A program made the position numbers and the translations under genes. This document shows positions 31,141-35,326 of a DNA stretch of 35,326 bases, one piece after another. The DNA comes from Apostichopus parvimensis (Eukaryota; Echinodermata; Holothuroidea; Aspidochirotida; Stichopodidae), in the NCBI GenBank assembly GCA_000934455.1, contig KN887587.1, forward strand, positions 10,805 through 46,130, read 5' to 3'. The stretch's first letter is position 1. Each line of letters opens with the position of its first letter. The notes below the pieces were generated by a model. The model was not told where the DNA came from. It saw nothing but the letters and a program-made list of their open reading frames with translations, and did not search any database.

Positions 31141-31347
31141 CTCTCTCTCTCTCTCGTTCTTATCCAATCAGAGTTAACTGTGAAAATCGTTTTCGGAACG
31201 CCTTGGCAAATTACCAATACACAGTGAACATTGAATGCAGAGAAGTCTTATGTTATCCGTTTTGTGACGTCAAACTGAAGGCCACTAGTCACTCGGCGAA
31301 GCTACCACTTATATATTTTATTAGGAAGATCATAAAAAACTTTTACA
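31141..31347 (+). promoter_or_regulatory. putative LINE 5' UTR with CCAAT and CRE
   Basis: A CT microsatellite (31140-31155) is followed by CCAATCAG (31164) and a full TGACGTCA (31265-31272), 76 bp before the endonuclease ORF. Non-LTR elements carry internal promoters in their 5' UTR. Whether this is the element's own UTR or flanking DNA is unknown. Confidence 0.3.
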
Positions 31348-32367
31348 ATGGATAATAATTTATTCAGCGAAAAGACTTTCCAGTGTAAAGAACATGTAAA
31401 AAACCATAATTTTTGGAAAACTGTGAATGTCAATTGCAGTTATAATATAGACCACATATTTCCAAATCAAATTAAAACTCAAAAAGGACTTTCCATTATC
31501 CATTTCAATTGTAGAAGCATTAATGCAAATTTACCTCACCTACGCTATTGTGTGAGCGAAATGAATATTAATTTCGATGTTATAGCATTATCTGAGACAT
31601 GGTTAAACAAAAAAAAGTCCTCAAATTTAGCACCTTATCAAATTAATGGATACAAAATGCTTCATATTGATAGAGATGACAGCAAAAGAGGAGGTGGAGT
31701 TGCTCTTTATGTTCGCAAAAGTATTCATTACGAAGAGCTGGAAAATATGTGCTTTACAATTGATGTTGCACTTGAGTGCATCTCAATCAAGATCCCTTTA
31801 AAAAATAAGAAAAGTATTATCGTTAGTTGTGTTTACAGAAGCTCACGTTGCAAAATAGATGTTCTAACCAAAAAACTTGAAGAATTAGGCAAATACAAAA
31901 GTTGCGATGTGTACTTATGTGGTGACTTTAATGTTAATCTACTTCAGTGTAAAGAAAGCAAAGAAACAAGAGACTTTCTAGATAAAGTCTTCAGCCTAGG
32001 TTTGTACCCACTTATTGATAAACCCACTCGTATAACAATCAAAAGTGCAACGTTGATAGACAATATTTTTACCAATGTGCGTGGTGCTAAATTAGAAAGT
32101 GGATTATTACTTTCTGATGTCAGTGATCATCTTCCAATTTATTGTGTACCTAAATGTAATAAACCTAATAAGAATGTAAAAGAGCCAATTAAAAGTTGTA
32201 AAGAGGATAAACCATGGCTTACCGAGAGTTTAAAAATTGTATACATTAAGAAAATGTCACTACTTTTTAGCTTTTTGAAAGAGAGGACATCGGAATCTGA
32301 AAAGGAATGTAAAGAACAAAAAAAATTGTTTAAATCAATGTTAAAAGCCTATGAAAAGGGCGGATAA
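31348..32367 (+). CDS. LINE AP-endonuclease domain, intact ORF lacking reverse transcriptase
   Basis: A 339-codon uninterrupted ORF. Endonuclease/exonuclease/phosphatase motifs occur in order: LSIIHFNCRSINANL (residues about 49-63, metal/DNA-binding Asn), VIALSETWL (about 77-85, catalytic Glu), RGGGVALYVRKS, IVSCVYRSS, VYLCGDFNVNLL (about 189-200, catalytic Asp and Asn), SATLIDNIFTN and LSDVSDHLPIYC (about 254-265, Asp-His pair). All catalytic positions are kept. This is the target-nicking domain of CR1/L2/Jockey-group retrotransposons. The ORF then runs through a charged, helical linker (KEDKPWLTESLK...KKLFKSMLKAYEKGG) and stops just where the reverse transcriptase would begin. A SINE lies 34 bp further on and no RT follows it. 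So this is a 3'-deleted LINE, young enough to be open, or a retained endonuclease gene. Start chosen: first ATG (caATGG). Confidence 0.88.
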   Translation: MDNNLFSEKTFQCKEHVKNHNFWKTVNVNCSYNIDHIFPNQIKTQKGLSIIHFNCRSINANLPHLRYCVSEMNINFDVIALSETWLNKKKSSNLAPYQINGYKMLHIDRDDSKRGGGVALYVRKSIHYEELENMCFTIDVALECISIKIPLKNKKSIIVSCVYRSSRCKIDVLTKKLEELGKYKSCDVYLCGDFNVNLLQCKESKETRDFLDKVFSLGLYPLIDKPTRITIKSATLIDNIFTNVRGAKLESGLLLSDVSDHLPIYCVPKCNKPNKNVKEPIKSCKEDKPWLTESLKIVYIKKMSLLFSFLKERTSESEKECKEQKKLFKSMLKAYEKGG

Positions 32368-32400
32368 TATTTCTGGGGAAAACGATTCTATAAGTATCGA

Positions 32401-32705
32401 ACCGGTGCTGTGGCTGAGTGGATAAAGGCGGTGGCATTTGAAGCAATGAGGCTAAGCAATCGGGAGGTTCGGGGTTCGATTCCCAGCCGGGTCATAGTAA
32501 GGTGGGTTTTTCATCCAAGAGCAATCTACGGTTTTCCCATCTGAAATGACTTTCTAAATTGAAAAGATTCCAAATTTGAGTTAAATTGTTGAATTGGAAG
32601 CCACCAGACGTGTAAGTTGTAATCCATAAGCCCTTGCAGATTTCTCCCACATTTGTGGTCGCTTAAGCGTTGTAAAAATAACTGTTTGATTATTATTATT
32701 GTTAT
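32401..32705 (+). mobile_element. tRNA-derived SINE with ATT tail
   Basis: The head has an A box (TGGCTGAGTGG, 32411-32421) and a B box (GGTTCGATTCC, 32473-32483) at normal spacing for a long-variable-arm (Ser/Leu-type) tRNA promoter for RNA polymerase III. A non-tRNA body follows (catccaagagcaatctacgg and on), then the tail gattattattattgtta (32687-32704). Body and tail resemble SINEs of sea urchins and relatives. SINEs are moved by LINE machinery. Mismatches in the acceptor stem and the missing cloverleaf end exclude a functional tRNA. Confidence 0.8.
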
Positions 32706-33230
32706 GAACTTCTGTTTTCTCCATTTCAAAGTACGAATTTGATATGTTTACTTGATTTATTGTTTACTTTCTTATGCTTTCATTGTCATATACGCGACTT
32801 ATGCGCACTTTCCATTGCCCTGTAAAATAGACAGATATGTTGCAGCGCCGAAGACGCCAGCCAGGTACTTGATTTCTTACTGAAAGTGAGCCCTTGCTGT
32901 TTGCCATATATTAGGATTTTATTTGTCATGATTGGACCACAGAGATGAGGTACATCGCAACTGCAAATAAATTGTGATATATCAGAATGATGCATCCCTC
33001 TATCTTGTAAGGAACAATACTTCCGTGTCATCTAATTCAAATTTACATACAAATTTTGTCTGCGTTCTTGTTTTATCCTATTCTTGCGGTTCCTTTTCTG
33101 TACTACGAAAAATGTTATTTTGATTGCCATCTTAGACATACGGCGAAGCAGTTTCACAAAACGAACAGCCAAGTGGAAATAAATACCGTTAGGTTTACTC
33201 CACGCAAGTTGGCTCCATCATTAAGTGTAG
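32706..33230. other. no gene recognised
   Basis: AT-rich DNA downstream of the SINE. The reverse transcriptase expected for the LINE at 31348 is not found here on either strand. Confidence 0.5.
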
Positions 33231-33258
33231 ACCAGAGCCGTATATATACGGCTCTGGT
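33231..33258. repeat. 28-bp perfect palindrome, copy 2
   Basis: It reads accagagccg-TATATATA core-cggctctggt. Its centre has one more TA than the copy at 25931-25950, and the arms are longer. Confidence 0.85.
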
Positions 33259-35326
33259 GTAAACGAACATTCTGCAAGAAATCGTGTTGTCAAAATGCGC
33301 GCGTGTACAGGCTATACGTGATTGTGTGTAAAATGTATAGGAGTCATCAATCTAGCGCTTTTGGCGCTATACAACATCATTAAGAATAAGTTCTTTCACA
33401 GTATGTCAGTTTACTTAATGTTTAACGTTAATCTCAGAAATGTTTACAAAAATTAAAATTGTATGTGCAGTTCATTTGTATTTGTCTTTATTCTTGTTTT
33501 TGTAACATTTATTATGTGAAGGAAAGGCAATGGAAAGGGTTGTGCCATCTTAGAAAAAATATGTTAACATAATAACAATAATTACAGCAAAAATAAGAAA
33601 GAAGAAGGAACGCAAGTTTTTGAAAAATCTATTAGTTTTTGTCTTGAATTCCAAAAATAAGATTTTCAATGGCATAAATATGTGATATGTTTATACACCT
33701 ACTGAAAGACAAAATGTTTGGAGTTTATAAAAAAATTACAGCCACAATTTTGCAAAGGATGGCAGGAAGAATGTTTGAAAACAAATATCTTATACCAGCT
33801 TGGACATGATACCAACATAACAGGGAGAATGCTGCATGGAAGATGGAAAGAAGACTGAAATCCATAAAAACAAAGTCTTAATAAGATTCCCTCAAGCAGC
33901 CAAATATATTGTCCATGCAGATTGAGGTTAAAGGGTGTGAAGACTTGCTCAAAAAGAAACGTCTAATGCCGGTAAACTGACCTAGTTTCGAATGAGGTGT
34001 AACAGAAGTGTTAGACACCACCATCGATCCCAGAAAATACACACACAGCTTGCTACCCTCGGTAATAAGACACTAGTGTACAGTCAGTACATACAGCTGC
34101 GGTCAATACCCACAGCACAGTGTATAAACTATACAGCGATGGACATCTCAGGTCCAGCTAAAGAGAACAATTAGGTATCATGTTTCATTTCTGTCTGCAT
34201 TTTGTAGCGACACGAAAAAAACGTCACTTGCAAGCAACAGAAAGTTAACTTTTTCAGATGGCCGCACGCGGTTTGGGGTGAGTCTTCAATGCCTTTAAGA
34301 AAATTTAACAACTTGAAAAAAAGGATTTGAATGAAAGTGCATTTCTATGCTGTTGCAATTGTTAGGAATGAAAGTAAATTTTGGTACTGCAGACAAAAAT
34401 TTGTTGACTGGTAGCATCCGTCTCTGACTGATGGCATCAGATTCTGGGTGATCAGTTCTTTTTTTTGTTGTCGAGGACATCATATCGCACGATAGTGGAA
34501 TATGCATTTTTGATGATGCAGTACTTGTGCTTCAAAGTGCATAGTAAGTAAGTTATGGATGAAATTATATAAATGAAGTTAAGAAACATATATACCTTAT
34601 ATTGAATGTTATATTCAATTGCATAGAAATTATGAGGCAAGGAAGACTTTTTAACCCTGTTAGAATATAATACTGGGACAGATCCAGAATTTTATAATGA
34701 AAAATTGTGGATCTGAGGTCATTACAGTATACCCCTATGTATGGGAGACCTTTCCCCCAGAAACCAGAAGAAAAAAAAATTGGGGTGATGTGAAATGGTA
34801 CATTTATGAGGCATATTAAGGCTATATAAGTTCACGGAACCTTCACGGAAGGTTGTGCTGATCGCTACTTTTAAATTTTTGGTTTGTTGAGAAGGGAGGT
34901 GTGCACCCCTACATTACCCCTGTATCCCCACCTTCAATTAACATGTAATAAAGATCATAACATATCCTAACTTAGCTCTACTAAATATGAAATAATTCAA
35001 AGAAACACAATTGCTGGATAATACCCATGCAGGTACATTACAGGATTGAATGTTTTGATCCTAGCAGGATCTTAGCATGTTTGCTGTTGAGTAAGGTTCC
35101 AGTAGGATCCAATTGACCGGCTTCATTTGATGCTTTGCAGATATATGACATAATTAATGCACATGATTGCATGCTTCAGTTTGGACTTTCCCCTCTTTTT
35201 TGTCTTTTTGTAAGTGCTGCTCTATTCAAAAACTTGAAAAGCAATCCACCTGAAGCACACCTTTTATGGATATAATAATGCAACATAGACAGGTACTATA
35301 CAAATGTGTGTTTGCAGGTACTGTTC
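33259..35326. other. no gene recognised
   Basis: AT-rich, non-coding. None of the short open frames shows a domain, splice pattern or composition that I can support. Confidence 0.45.

Noticed and set aside
32401-32490. tRNA gene with long variable arm
   Set aside because: A and B boxes are present, but the acceptor stem does not close and a SINE body with ATT tail follows directly.

Overview
Eukaryotic, animal-type DNA, roughly 36-37% GC by eye. The coding pieces are short exons with GT-AG borders, most of the sequence is non-coding, and mobile elements fill it. The element mix (hAT, Harbinger, Mutator-like, CR1/L2-like LINEs, a tRNA-derived SINE with an ATT tail, THAP and BED fingers, foldback elements) and the protein styles suggest a marine invertebrate deuterostome, most likely an echinoderm. 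That taxon call is inference. No bacterial genes, CRISPR array or complete intact host gene is visible. Left part (1-5.9 kb): three minus-strand exons match the adducin head/neck region (2895-2975, 2304-2543, 362-532). The last exon is clean. The middle one has a frameshift, a stop and no clear donor, so this copy is either decayed or carries assembly errors. A 138-bp near-perfect palindrome (623-760) and a complete hAT-type MITE with a perfect 8-bp target duplication (4391-4983) also lie here. Middle part (5.9-17.2 kb): a broken Mutator-like transposase on the plus strand (about 5895-7291) meets, tail to tail, a broken His-Me-finger/zinc-loop endonuclease gene on the minus strand (7782-7366). 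Next come a fragment of an unrecognised repeat-family protein, a small TA-flanked MITE, and the 3' end of a CR1/L2-like LINE split by a 576-bp MITE. A Harbinger element follows, with a spliced MADF-domain gene on plus and a PIF/HARBI1 transposase on minus inside its first intron. Each of the two has one in-frame TGA. A 1051-bp hAT element with a perfect 8-bp target duplication sits just downstream. Right part (17.2-35.3 kb): plus-strand exons of an unrecognised gene (17930-18044, 27399-27443, 27781-27824, 28193-28310) are spaced by repeats, and part of that gene region is duplicated (18098-18489 and 27118-27529). Also present are a 168-bp TA-flanked MITE, THAP and BED zinc-finger fragments, two foldback elements whose ends are tandem-repeat arrays (22028-22846, carrying a Mutator-like transposase fragment, and 25575-25894), an inverted duplication of a retrotransposon protease region, a spacer-less perfect 100-bp palindrome (28686-28785), an intact 339-codon LINE endonuclease ORF with no reverse transcriptase, and a tRNA-derived SINE right behind it. 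How the parts work together: mostly they do not form one pathway. The window is an intron-rich host region repeatedly invaded by transposons, several of them carrying accessory genes. The observations most worth following are the transposase/zinc-loop endonuclease pairing, the Harbinger gene nesting, the array-ended foldback elements and the shared LINE 3' stem-loop.
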